Positions 23,701 to 37,600 of a stretch of 64,000 nucleotides of DNA are shown piece after piece; within the stretch, counting starts at the first letter, position 1, and every line of letters begins with the position of its first letter. The position numbers were made by a program, and so were the translations under genes. The notes under the pieces are model-generated. The model was not told the DNA's origin, ran no database searches, and was given only the letters and a program-made list of their open reading frames with translations. The DNA is from Cercis canadensis (taxonomy: Eukaryota; Streptophyta; Magnoliopsida; Fabales; Fabaceae): contig QAOA01008473.1 of NCBI GenBank assembly GCA_003255065.1, positions 1,239,114 to 1,303,113 on the forward strand, given 5' to 3'.

Positions 23701-25230
23701 GACGCTTCTGTTTCTCTTCCTCCATTGAGCATTCAGTCTTCCCCAAGACTGAAGAAATTGCGGACAGGTCTGCAGGGTGCCTCACCCAGTCACTTCATCA
23801 CTGGTATGAGTCTTCATAGCTTCTGAGATGGCTAAAATAGCATAAATGAAATCCTCTTATGATAGTTAACTTATAATGCCTCTCTCTTGCTCTCTTGTTT
23901 TTGGTTTTGGGGTTGGCGGGTGGCAACAGGAGGCAGTGGGTTTATGGACTCTGAGGAGTCTATAAGATCACCCAAGGTCTTGCAAGGTCAAGAAAATACA
24001 GGTTTTGTGCCACTCTATTATGGATGTGACACAATAACCAACCGGCCAGATTTTGAGATGAATTCTACTAGTCATCAAAATCTTGCCTCAACTGGCATAA
24101 GAAAGACTAGAGCTACTGAACTTATGAGGGCTCAGGCTCAGGCTCAGGCTCACCCTTCTAGTTATGCAGGCTTAGCGGAAACTAATAGATTCCCGAGGGT
24201 CTTGCAAGGTCAAGAAATATGTCCATTGAAATCCCTGACAGTGGCAGGAAAGGTTGATTTTAACCTTGGTGCTTGTGCTTGGGGTAAGCCCAATGTGAGT
24301 TGCAAAACTTTCAACATGCATCAGGCACCCAAACCCAACTTTCACCCTTTAGGACCACAAGTCCTTCAAACTGCATATTTTCCTTATGGTGACATAAACA
24401 TTCACAAAGCTGGTCAAGGCAGCATCTTGTGCTCTAAACCAAGCAATTTCCAGAGGGAGAATGTGCCATTTAACACATGTTCCACTCAGAGAAATGAAGA
24501 TCTTCCAAGTGAGCAGAAGCTGCAGGACAATATCTCTGCTGCTACGTTAGGGGGAAATATGATGATTTCGAATGAAGACAATTTCAAAGGGAAGGTAACT
24601 GGCAATGCCTGTAAACTATTTGGGTTTCCCTTGTCTGGGGAAAGTACAAGTCAGAATTCTGCTGCTAAAAGGAGTTGCACAAAGGTGAGCGATGATAGCA
24701 ACAGAATTGTATTATGATAAGACTTATTTGTGTTCCTTTGACATTTTGCCCACCCATCACCCATGTAACATACACTGAATGAAGGTTCACAAGCAAGGCA
24801 GCTTAGTTGGAAGAGCCATTGACCTCTCAAGATTGAGCAGCTACAATGACCTGCTGGGTGAACTAGAGCGACTATTTGGCATGGAAGGCCTTCTAAGAGA
24901 TCCCGATAAGGGATGGAGGATCCTCTACACCGACAGCGAAAAAGACATCATGGTTGTAGGGGATGACCCATGGCAGTAAGTAACTCATTTTTCTCAACAT
25001 TTGTTGAATACTTTTTTAAAAAAACTTACTTTGCTTTTGGTCGCAGTGAATTCTGCAATGTGGCATCCAAGATCCATATATATACCCAAGAAGAAGTGGA
25101 GAAGATGACGATTGGGATGATCAGTGACGATACCCAGAGCTGTTTGGAGCAGGCACCACTGATAATGGAAGCTTCAAAGTCGTCTTCGGTGGGGCAGCCA
25201 GATTCTTCTCCAACAGTAGTCAGGGTCTAA
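20702..25230 (+). CDS. ARF4: Auxin response factor 4
   Basis: A nuclear transcription factor that binds auxin response elements and is classed with the repressor ARFs (ARF3/ETT clade). Twelve exons: 20702-21040, 21212-21268, 21508-21693, 21788-21872, 21954-22044, 22493-22657, 23173-23292, 23382-23460, 23641-23803, 23930-24684, 24785-24975, 25047-25230. They sum to 2415 nt, an exact 804-residue frame. Domains in order: Cys/Ser-rich N-terminus; dimerisation start ([12 protein letters not shown]); B3 DNA-binding domain ([55 protein letters not shown]); ARF auxiliary domain; a variable middle region with a Gln-Ala repeat; and a C-terminal PB1 domain ([37 protein letters not shown]). ARF4 rather than ARF3 because the PB1 domain is present. 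Exon 10 carries two tasiARF target sites coding for KVLQGQE and RVLQGQE, so the mRNA is expected to be cleaved by TAS3-derived siRNA. Confidence 0.96.
23974..23994 (+). promoter_or_regulatory. tasiARF target site 1 in ARF4
   Basis: The 21-nt stretch encodes KVLQGQE and contains GGTCTTGCAAGGTCAAGAA. Against the conserved TAS3 tasiARF it pairs throughout apart from its first two bases and one G:U wobble. Paired sites of this kind are known in ARF3 and ARF4. Confidence 0.9.
24196..24216 (+). promoter_or_regulatory. tasiARF target site 2 in ARF4
   Basis: It encodes RVLQGQE and shares 20 of 21 bases with site 1, 222 bp downstream in the same exon. It has one fewer mismatch to tasiARF than site 1. 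The spacing and reading frame match the conserved ARF3/ARF4 arrangement. Confidence 0.9.
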
Positions 25231-25499
25231 ATTTCTATGCAATTTCATCCACATCTTATCTGCATATATTAATACTATTCTTGTTATCTTTTGAGCTACT
25301 ATTGCATTGCCAGAGCAAGAAAGACTGACGGTTAAAGCGAACAAAACTTGCCAAATAAGGGCACTATGTAATACAATAAATAATCAGATCTGAGTTAAAA
25401 GTTAGTATGATTTAAATGAATATTACTTATTACAACATAACATGTCCAAAGGAAAATCGAATTAGCTCGGCGCATCACTTATTATGTACAGAAACCATG
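25231..25499. other. Spacer between convergent ARF4 and IVD
   Basis: Contains the two 3' ends. No other feature. Confidence 0.4.
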
Positions 25500-28400
25500 T
25501 TATTGTTCTTTGAACAGTTCACGTCCAATAATCATTCTTCTGATCTCACTAGTTCCTGCTCCAATCTCGTAGAGTTTGGCATCTCTAAGAAGACGACCAG
25601 TTGTATACTCGTTCACATACCCATTCCCACCTAAACATTGTATAGCCTGCAAATTTCAAGGTGGAGATGGCCGTTGTAAATGGAAATAAATGATCCGCAG
25701 CAATAAGCAATACAAACAAGTTATTTACCTGCAAAGCAACCTGTGTTGCTCTTTCAGCTGCACAAAGTATAACTCCAGCACAATCCTGAAATCAGGGTGC
25801 AAAAGGATAGGAAACAGTTAATAGACATGATGAAAAACAGAAAAATAGTGGAAGTTTGTTCCCATGAGACCCGAATTGAAATTAGAGCCAGTAAAATTAT
25901 AATGAACCAAGATCTTAGCAGAAGTTCACGCTTGGGTGGAGTGTAAAACAATTACAGAAACATATGCAAACACTTCAAAGTATGAAAATTATATTTCTTT
26001 AACAGAAGTTTATACTGTAAATAATTTGTCAAGTTTGCATGAATTTTTTCACAGCTTTTACTGCTACATGACAACATCATAATAATATGATGTTGATACC
26101 ACAACTGTATTGGATTTGGAAAGTTTGAAAATTAATAATAAAATAATAATAATAATAATAAATGTGAAAAAAGAAGGGGCGAGAAGAAAACAAGAGAAGC
26201 TAAGGTGAAACTACTTTGCAATAGCTGTGATAAATGAAAAATATGGAAAGAGCCTCATAAATAGTCAACAATAAATTTAAAGAAACCCCACTATGAAGCT
26301 CACATTACAAGAGAAAATAACTGTAAAAAGTGTAAATAATAATATATAATCAACAATGTACGATATCCGGAGGTACCTTTGGGTAAATTTTTCCATTGTC
26401 GCAGTCCCGGGCAACAGAATATACATAAGACCTGAAATAAAGAAATCTAACTATTTGGCATGTAAACTTAACTAGAAACAGAATAGCGCAGCATGAAATT
26501 ATAATCCTCTTTACCTTGAGGACTGTAAAGAAGTATACATGTCAGCAATTTTCCCCTGTAATCAAAGATCAATTGACGGCATGAGGGATGCAATTCACAT
26601 AGATGTAGTGCTCAAGTGTTGAAAACAAATTATGTTATCTATAAAGGAACCTGTATAAACTGAAACTCCCCAATAGGACGGCCAAACTGCTCTCTTTGTC
26701 GAACATAAGGAAGGGCAATATCAAGACATGCTTGCATAATACCAAGGGGGCCAGCTGCCAAGACAAGTCTCTCCAGATCCAACCCAGACATCATGACATA
26801 GACTCCTGAACAAAATGAGAGTATAACCAAACTAAGATTGATGAACAATGAATGAGGAAATCACAAGTTACAGTATGAGAGGGTGACATCAAATTAATGG
26901 CACCACCGCCACTTTAATGAATCGGGAACTTTTTCTTAACTAAAGTGAATTTATGCATATAATATTACTAGAAAATGCTGCCAATAGAAGCATAACAATT
27001 CTGGCTCAGATGTAACAAGCAGATGGAGATAGGAAGTAAACTCTTTTTATAAAATTTCTCTAAACAACTTTTTATAGAATTCAACAGCAAACAGCTAATC
27101 AGACAGGTAAGTATCAGTATATTATTCAAGGCACAAGAGATGATAGTCTTTCTACATAATTTTGTATGCTGGACTACACAAAATTGTCTAATTTTAATAG
27201 AAAATTTAAACATTTATAGAAGCAATTGAAAGACCTTTCCCTTCTTCTCCAATAACATTTTCTTCTGGAACGAAGCAGTTCTCAAAGACAAGCTCACATC
27301 TGCCCATACCATTTGCTATTGTCAGTAAAAGACAGAAAAAGAGGTTGAGATGGATGAAATATATAAAGTATATCAAAGAATATGCATACGTACGTATCAC
27401 TTCCTCGCATCCCGAGTTTGTCCAATTTCTGTGCAGTACTGAATCTGTAGTCAAACCGAAAAAGAATTTCAAGAAAATGTGTCAATAATTTTCATCCTTC
27501 ACTCTCTTACTATATTTAACCGCTTTATCATTTAAAATATGCCTCAACTTTTCAACCATGTAAGAAGGGTTTTCCCCCCCTTTTTTGCATGCATGTTGTT
27601 TGTGTGATTATGAACACTCATGTCCTCCTATTTTCCCCTTCATTTTCAGAGGACTTCTATCGGCTATTGATTCAGAAAACAGACTAGAACTATTTGATGG
27701 CTGAAAGGTGCCAATAACCACCACTTGTTATCATTAAAATTATTTTGCAATCCTGCTAAGTCCTGCTACACGAGTCCATAGTTGAATTGCACATAAAATA
27801 AATTTGATTTAAGGTACATTTGCGATCCAGTAGTTTGAGCAGCACGCTCGTCAAGGTGACACTATTGCTGGGATGTATCTAAGAGAGTAAAGATTAACAG
27901 CCCACAGTTGGATAGGCCATAGCATGTGATCAATTAACTGACTTGAAATAAAGAGGTTTACATCCACCTCAATAGCATATAACTTGTCCAGGTTCAGAGC
28001 AAGTACCCAGGCATTCCCTTCTCGATGATGAATGCTGTGATTCCTTTTGACCCAGCTGTTGTGTCTGTTTTAGCATAAACAACCTGATCCAGTTCAACAC
28101 GTCAGTCAAATATGTGATATGCATTTTTCTGCATATGTCTGCACTCTTCAAATATCTCAGCTGGTCTCTGTAGTCCTTCAATTGCATTAAGAGAAGTGGA
28201 AACCATATGCACCCAAATAAATAAAGCTACAAAGAATACCATACATGTTGCTTGACTTTTATTCAACAGAGTTGACTATGTACAAGCAATTATGTCAGAA
28301 GATTTCATTTATGATGATAAAAGGGATAAGCAATTTGGAGAAACTAAACACAATACTCATATCCAACACCTTCCAAATATTTTTTTAAAGGAATTTATGG

Positions 28401-31226
28401 TCTAAAGCAGATAATAAAAGTCTTGAAGATGATTCTGCATGTGTGTGTCTACCGAAGGAGCACGTCAAGAAACCATCACATTGATCAGGTGGTATGACCA
28501 TGGTGAAAAAAGGGTAAGTTATTAAGAGTAATTGAATAATGCAATGAGACAAAAGAAACATACTAATGTTTGAGCGACTGGACCATTGGTACACCACATC
28601 TTGTTGCCATTAATTACGTAACCACCATCTACACGATCAGCCTTGCATTTCATGCTGACAACATCAGAACCAGCTGCAAGAAAAAACAAGTTCACTCAAC
28701 AAAGTCCTTGGAATTTCTAAAAATGCAACATAAAACTGTTCTAGTTCACATAAGTTACCATTGGGCTCACTCATTGCCAAAGCGCCCACATGCTCTCCAG
28801 AGATAAGCTTCAAAGAAGGGAAAAAAATCATTAGCCTAGAGAGAGAGAGAAAGAAGGAAATGAGAAAGACCATTTATGAGAACTGGGAATGGGTGCAAAC
28901 CAAAGATCAACTATGAGTATCTTTCATTAATAAATTCAGCCCTTTCACATCATCTACAATAGTGCAGGACAGCAAATATTGAACTGAAAAATAAATAACA
29001 ATAAAAGAGGTGGAACTAGAACCTTTGGCAAGTACTTATGTTTCTGAGCAGTGTTACCGTTCCGCACCTGAAAGAAGAATAAATAAGTAGGGGGATTAAA
29101 GACTTACCACAAGATTATCAAGCATGCAATGAAAGAGACCTAAGTTCCCTTTAATTACCAGCTGATTGATACACAGGTTAGAATGAGCACCGTAAGAAAG
29201 CCCAACAGACCCTGAAGCGCGGCTTATTTCTTCCATTGCTATACAGTGATATAAGTAACCAAGACCAAGCCCTCCATATTCCTCTGCAAAAGAACAGAGG
29301 TACCTTCAGACATGTTTGTTGGCATACTAGGCGCGGTCATTTTGAAGAACCTAATAAAGATGCTGAATAAACTAATACGAATTTCAGAACACTCAGAAGA
29401 AAAAATTCATCCTAAATGAAGCTAGGAATTAATTGCTTGACTTTTATGGAGTTATTTGAGAATATTTTTTGTGGTTGGCATTTATATATGGATTGGAATT
29501 TAATTATTTTATTAGCATTTATTATCTTCACATTGAGGGAAAAGAAAAACCGCACAAGCAATATCAGAACAGCCGATAACACTCATATTTTACACGTCTA
29601 AAAATGCGATCATTTGGCATATCAGAAAGTGAAGGCATTAAAGACAGAATGGAAACAAGGCTCTACCAGGAGCAGTAATCCCATGGAGATTAAAATCCCC
29701 CATGCATTTCCATAAGTTCACCTCCTAAAAATAAGATCAAAACATAATCAGCATTTTCAATATATCAGACATTATGCTCATGGGCATGATAAAAATAGAT
29801 CCTCATACAGACCTTTGGGAAAGAATTTGTGTGGTCTATTCTTGATGCATGAGGGGCAATGTTTTCCCTTGCAAACTGTGCAACACTTTCTTTAAACTGT
29901 ATCATAGAATAAAAACCTTACAATCACCAAAATCATGGCATACTTTAAAGAAGATTCCATGCAAAGTCATTCTAAGAAATGAAATACAATATGCAGTAGC
30001 AGATCAAGACTTCAATAGATAATTATGTAAAGACGAAATACAATAAACATTTTGCTGCATATTAGCATGTGAGGGGAAAAAATCTCAAGATTCTCAACCC
30101 ACTAGAAAATCTCAACATTTTGTATGCCTATAGCTCACCAAAATAAAAAACCTATGTCTACAGCAGGCATGGCCATGAATGCTAAAAGCCTAAAAGTATT
30201 GGATTTTCTTTGTCTACTTAGACAAGCCAGTTAGTCAATCTTTGACAGATGATATAAGAAAAAAAATTATTGGCCACCCTGAGATGAGAGCAACTGCCAG
30301 ACATTTGAGATATGGGTCTTTTTATAAGAAAAAGCATGCCATATCAACTCTTTTTTGCAGATGGAGACCACATATGATATCTAAGTGGGTTTTTTTTTAA
30401 GAAGCATATAGATATGAAATGATCCCAGTTTACGCTGAAGAGCTGACTTTATGTGTTTTTATTGGTTGGTGCATATGCTGACATGGTGGACTGAGACCAC
30501 CCAAGAATTTCTCACATTCAGCAACAAAAGCAGTCATAAAAAAATTCTGGTGAGAACCCCCTCCAGAACCAAGTTAATAAATAATATTACAGCATTAGGA
30601 TAAAGTTATGATGTAGGACATAGACTATTTTTAAACATCTACAAACAGAGTCCTTAAATTCTCAAAATAACGTTGAAATTCATTTCAGAATAAATAGTTT
30701 CTGCCTATCATTTTAACGATTGTATAATTGAGCTCTCTGGGTTCAGGGCCAATAATTTCTATCCAGAATACAATTGTTTAACCCACCATATAAAAGAATG
30801 ATATGTTGCACATCTATTCTTTCTTTGGCAGGAGTTGTTGATTTATAGCTTAAGCTTAAAGATATGAAATTTCAGATACTTTTGAAGGCTAATGAAAATC
30901 AATTTCACGAAATCTCAAAGAAACCCAAAGAGCATATTTATGGGAATCCAAATGGAAAAGCAAGCTCAACCATTCTGACAATCTTCCCTCAGATGCAACA
31001 GAGAATAATTACCCGAATTCCACGCAAACATTAACCTCCTATTAAGTAAGTTAAACCCATGTGTAGCAATTTATTTTTAAAAAATAGAGATACACATAAT
31101 AGCGTCTTTGGAGGGAACCTGTATCTGAGTTTCATCGAAGAGTAAAGAGGTGGAGAAAGCAGCAGAGTGAGTTTTCCTTCTGAAAATCGCATAACAAATA
31201 GACCTCGCCGAGTTGATCCTATGCAT
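25500..31226 (-). CDS. IVD: Isovaleryl-CoA dehydrogenase, mitochondrial
   Basis: An FAD-dependent acyl-CoA dehydrogenase of the mitochondrial matrix that oxidises isovaleryl-CoA in leucine breakdown and passes electrons to ETF. Exon 1 (31226-31119) gives [15 protein letters not shown] plus basic and Ser-rich residues, a mitochondrial presequence. Later minus-strand exons read in order: [31 protein letters not shown] with [27 protein letters not shown] (start of the FAD/substrate loop); [101 protein letters not shown]; and [13 protein letters not shown] with [19 protein letters not shown], ending KEQ and TAA. In this family the catalytic Glu lies in the LDLERLVLA helix rather than in the MCAD position, and that Glu is present. 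No disruptive change was seen. About a dozen exons; intron 1 is the longest (about 1.2 kb). ARF4 lies tail to tail on the left. Confidence 0.95.
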
Positions 31227-31897
31227 CCTCGTAGTCCTAGATTATCATTCAGAGGAACAGCAGGAGAAGAAGGTGGAATAAAATGAGTGCTGGCTTGGGG
31301 TATTAACTAATAATATTTAAGCTGACTCCTCCTCTGGAATTGAGTAAAACAAGTCCAACAAAAGATAATTTCTTACAATGGCAGTACAAAAAGTTATGCT
31401 ATTTTGCTATGCCATGGTGACTTGCCTCCACATAAAATTGGATAATATTCTTATAATGAATTAGGACATGAGATTAGGATTTAGGATTTGACCATTGAGT
31501 TGGAAATTTTTCTTTCGCCTATCTCCATCTATTTGAGTCAACTCAGTTGCCTAATTAGCAAGATCAAGTTGTATACATAACAACACTTTTGGTTCGGTAC
31601 TTGCTGATGATTACAGATTACTTATTAGTAGGCAGAGAGAGACCTCTAATATTGTGCATCTTATTTTAAAATTGGAGCAATCTGTTTATTTTTTACATTT
31701 CTTTATTACTAAAAAAGAATATGCACGTATGAGATAAGGATTGAGGTATGGCTAGGATAATGATTTTATACTGAAACGTTTCCCAAAAGACTTCTTCTCT
31801 TGCTTTTTTGCCTTCAATAATTGACATTGTAGAATGGAGATAAAAATTATATATTTGTTTGTATTATTATTATTATTATGAAAAATAAACAATCCTC
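31227..31897. promoter_or_regulatory. IVD upstream region
   Basis: Presumed promoter and leader of IVD, reading leftwards. A TAT/TAA microsatellite lies at about 31862-31880, next to the Pack-MULE insertion. No other gene. Confidence 0.35.
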
Positions 31898-31906
31898 TTC
31901 CTAAAA

Positions 31907-32831
<925 letters not shown>

Positions 32832-32840
32832 TTTCTAAAT

Positions 32841-33670
32841 CCAACATAAACTCTTTATAATTTGTTTGTCTTTTTTTTTTTCTTAAGGTATTCTTAAGTA
32901 AGACTAATCATTCAAGGTATTGTCAGACGTTAAAACAATAATCTCTCTCAATAAAATTTTTTGCATCCACAATGGCTCAAACTTAATACTATTTGCTTAA
33001 GCGACTAAAGTCCCGTCCACTCAGACAAATTTTCGTTAATTTTATAATTTCTTTGTCTAATACACCTAATTGATAATTTGTAATAAGCAATGGGATTTTG
33101 GGAAATGAAATAAATTCTAGAAATTGGGAATGTCAATCAACACTCCCAGCCATAAGAAATTTTAGTTATTTGTTTTCTTTTTGCATGGTACTTATATGTA
33201 ATCACACAAATTTTTCATGTTTTTTTAAAACTTTGTATGACACAAATATTTAAATCAAAATCTCTTGCAAGGTATATGAACCTTTATCATTATATCATAT
33301 TTGGCATTTTTTCTTTGACCACTTTTTGATATGATATCTAGATTGAGTTAATCCTACATGCATATGCTAATATTCTTTTATAATTTTTTTGATAGTAATT
33401 TTTTTTTTTATAATTAGGAAAAATAGAATCTTGTCATAGTGAGTGTTCACATCACATGTGCTAATCTTCTTTCACTTTTCTCTTCCGTACGGTGGGCCTA
33501 TGGGGGCCTCTTTGCCACGTTTGATTTCTTCTTCTCTCTTTCTGGGCTTAGACCCCATTGTGTGTGTGTGTGTTTTTCTTTTCTTTTTAAAAAAACCTCT
33601 AGTAAGCTAAACCCAAAGCTTTGTTTTGTTTTTTTTTTTTTAAAGAAAAAAAGATAAATTGATACCTATA
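32841..33670. other. AT-rich spacer, nothing recognised
   Basis: Short TG and T runs near 33555-33640; no gene. Confidence 0.45.
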
Positions 33671-34358
33671 TAGCATCGAAACGGTAAATAAGGACGCGTA
33701 CCCGTTTTGGAGACATCCCTGAAACACAAAACGTGTACCAATGAAAGAAATATGTCTTTTTTTGTTCTTCTTCTAAAAGTGTTTTGAAACATTCTTATTG
33801 TGTAACTAATTCCAATTTTCATACGAGTAATGCACGACGTGATACGTGGAGCAATGAATGCAGTTAGTATTGGGTCTCACATTCCATCCTCATCCGTTGA
33901 ATTTACTGCTTTGCATTTTGGCGGCTACAGCTTTACTGCATTATTTTCACTTTAATTTATACATTATAAGTTTATAACTTTTACTAATCATTTAAAATGT
34001 ATTTTTAACAATTCAATTTTTAATGCATCTAACAAATTTGAAAAATAATGAGAACTAGACTCTGGGTTTATCATTTTTTTGTGACTTTTTATCATGCACT
34101 TGGTTTAATTAAAAAAGATTTATAATATATTAATGATACTTAATCAAATATGATAACTTTTATTATTTAAATTTTGATTGATAATTTATATTTTAAGTTA
34201 ATACTTGTTAATTATTATTTATTTATTAAGGATTAATAGTTAATATTTTTAATGTTTAAAATTTTTTAATACATATATATATATATAAAACGTGATATAT
34301 TCATACTCTTATTTTAAAAAAAATATCATAAGGACATTTCGTACTTGTACCGTGCTCA
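33671..34358. mobile_element. Non-autonomous TIR element, copy 1
   Basis: Aligns in the same orientation with 50220-51115 at both ends: the left part (TAGCATCGAAACGG.., GGACGCGTACCCGTTTTGG) with 50220-50335, and the right part (AATAATGAGAACTAGA.., GGGTTTATCATTTTTTTGT, ..TACCGTGCTCA) with 50835-51115. The outer ends TAGCA..GAAACG and ..CGTGCT are inverted. The middle of this copy (about 33790-34025) is unrelated to the captured gene fragment in the other copy. No target duplication resolved. Confidence 0.6.
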
Positions 34359-34612
34359 TAGATTGAAACTTCTTGCGTTTATTTCGGCTGCGGGCTGGCC
34401 TTCGGTAACCTTTTCCTTGTTTTGTTTTCCTTTCTTCTTTTTTTTTTGGTTTTCTGAAAAATTCCTAGTTTGTGTTCAGAAGTTTAAAACCACCGCCTTT
34501 AAGATGTCGCAGCTGACTCCTAAAACCCCAATGCTGGTTGGGAGTAGCAACTGGTAAGAGCTTCGGTTACCATCTTAACAGAGTCGGTCAACACTCAAAA
34601 CCCTAGTCCGCC

Positions 34613-37600
34613 ATGGATGCAGTTTCTGCTACCAGAGATCCATCGAAGCCCTCCAAGTTCTCTGTCTACCAAAACCCTGCATTCTCTGCTGTCCTCACCT
34701 CCAATAGTCTCCAACCTTCCAGTTACACTTTCCTCTATGTTGTCTTCTTCTTCTTTGCCTCTGCATTAGCTTTTCTCACCATTATTTTCAGGTATGTAGT
34801 TGCATTCTGATTTTTCACTAAAAAGCTGGCCACTCTCCCAGCTCCCGAGGGGAAAAAAAATTTGCTGAATTCATCTTTTTCATGTAATCAATTGGGATTA
34901 TTAGAGTTGAGTAGATGTTTTCTAAACCTCTTTGACTGCGTGTAAGAAAGGAACTTGTGCTTGCTTATGCTTATCATACCCCAATCAAATTTTTATTAGA
35001 AAATCAGAAACCTTTCGTCATATGATCAGTTTTTGTATCTTTTTCTTTTTGAATTTGCTGTTTTTTCCTTTATGGTAAAACGCAGAAAAGAATTTGAAAG
35101 CAAGCAATGTCACGAGTGGAGGGATACTTTTTTTCTTAGATGCCAAGAAAGAACATTGAATGAGAAGTTTCTAGTTCTTTTGAATTAAATATTTACGACC
35201 TAAATTCATCCTCCTCTTTCTTCTGAACTCCTTTTAGTATGAGTATTAGGAGAACGGTAGCACTTCTATGTTTTGACTGTTAACAATACACTTAAACTTA
35301 TCAGGGAACATAGATTCAGATGTAAAATCCATTGTCTTCCAATATTAACTCTTATCTGCAAATTTGGCTGGGAGATTATTTATATGTGGCTAATATAACT
35401 ATCTTACTTGACATATTTGTAGGGAAAATGGGTTCGTTGACATTTTGAGGCTGAAAAATCTTTCCCAAGTGACAGCTTGTAAGATTTCATGCTCAGTTAG
35501 CATTCTTTTTTGTTCTTTGCAATGATTCCTCTGTCTGCTATAGCTCTTCTCATAACTTTTTTGAACTTCAGATTGGCTATCCAAGATGCTACAAACTTTG
35601 GTGGGTCTAATCTTCACAGGAGCTATATTTTCTCTTCTTAAAGTTATCTTTCTACGCAAGGTTAGATATACTGCTGGTGTCCAAGCAACGCCTACTTCCA
35701 AAGGTAATAAGAGTGATATGTTTCTTACTAATCATCAACTAGGGCTTTTGGGAGTGAAGCAGAAGGCTGAACGGGTTCAACCTGAATCATCAAAGAAGCC
35801 TCCCAAATCTAAATCCCAATTGACATCTTCAGATGTGCTTGTTCCACTTCATCAGCCAATTCCCAGTCCTAGTCGTTTATCTCGAATTGATGCTGATAGT
35901 TCAAATTCCAATAGGGGGGCTAAGGTGCGTTCAATTGGCACCCCATCAAAGTCGCCTGGTTCTTTATCATCTCTATATCTAGTCCCTGGAGTGGTTTCAT
36001 CACCGCCTTCTGTTCAGAACTCAACAGGACTGGATTCTGTGGTCTCAAGCCCTTGGTCTAATAGACGAGCCTCCTCTGCAAATAAGATAACATCAGAACA
36101 AAAGCTTGAACAGTTCTTAGCAGAAATAGATGAAAAAATCACTGAATCAGCGGGGAAGCTGTCTACTCCACCCCCTACCATTGCTGGTTTTGGCATGGTG
36201 AGTCCTAATACAGTTGCAAGCTCAGCTAATACCTCTGGAAGTACAAGGCTGACACCATTGAGGCCTGTTAGGATGTCTCCTGGTTCCCAAAAGTTTAGCA
36301 CTCCCCCTAAGAAAGGAGAGGGTGACCTTCCTCCACCAATGTCCATGGAAGAATCTATTGAAGCTTTTGAACATTTGGGCATCTACCCTCAAATTGAGCA
36401 GTGGCGTGACCACCTCAGGCAATGGTTTTCTTCAGTTTTGCTTAATCCATTGCTTAACAAGATTGAGACCAGTCATATTCAGGTTTATCTTAATCTTCAT
36501 TTTTCTTCGCTTATGTTGGATGCACTGCTATTTATCTAGTGTTTGCTCAGATTGCACTTATCAAAGCACTAATCAAAGTTCAGCTCCATCCCTTAAGATA
36601 GAGAGAGAGAAGGGGGGGGGGGGGGGGNGGGGGGGGGGGGGGAAGACAAAATACCAGAGTCAATATATGCGTTAGCAATGATAATAAAATAATGATATAC
36701 TACGTTGTGGGAAAATTTGATGAAAAGTTTCATGGAGGGTCTCAGAACCATTACTTCATCATTTTAAACTATGGAAGTGCATATTCTTAAAGATAAGGTT
36801 TGAAGACAAAATTCATTATTTTTCAATTATAATTAGTGAGATATGAGGAGAAAACAAAAAATTAGAGGCAACTGAAAGTTGTATTAAATTCAAGTGAGTT
36901 ACATTGATAATTGATAACTCATTGCCATACTATTTGACTGTTTTTCCTTTCCTCTTCCTTTTCTTTCTTTTGTTGTGTGGTTTTTTTTTTTTTTTTTTTT
37001 GNTTTTTTGTGGGGGGTGGGGGGGAAAGGAGGGGGCGTTGGCACAGCACCTAAAACAATTAGAGCATCAGCTTATTTAGTTTTTCCCTCCTTGACTCTGA
37101 CATTCTCGTACTTGTAGGTTATGCAAGCAGCAGCTAAGCTTGGTGTTTCAATCACAATCAGTCAAGTGGGCAGTGATACGCCATCTACAGGAACTCCTGC
37201 TACTGTACCAGCAATTGATAACACTAAAGACTGGCAACCAGCATTGACTCTCAATGAAGATGGACTGCTTCATCAGTTACGTGCTACCCTTGTGCAAGCT
37301 ATAGAGGCTTCCTCATGTACGTTGCTTCACGTGGTTCAATTGAATGTGATTTTATGCCTCCCCAGTTTGGTTATATTTATTGATAACTTCTAGGTTCTGA
37401 CAATTTCTAGTTGATCTGCATTTTCTATACAGCCAAGTTGCCTGTTTCTAATGTGCAACAGTCTCCACAGCAGAACCCCTTGGTTCCCATGCAGGAGTGT
37501 GTGGATGCTATCACTGAACATCAAAGGCTCCAAGCCTTGGTTAAAGGAGAGTGGGTTAAAGGTTTGCTCCCACAAAGCAGTGTTCGAGCTGATTACACTG

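Noticed and set aside
36014..36382. 122-codon minus-strand ORF
   Set aside because: It is the antisense of the Ser/Pro-rich exon 3 of the TMEM209-like gene.
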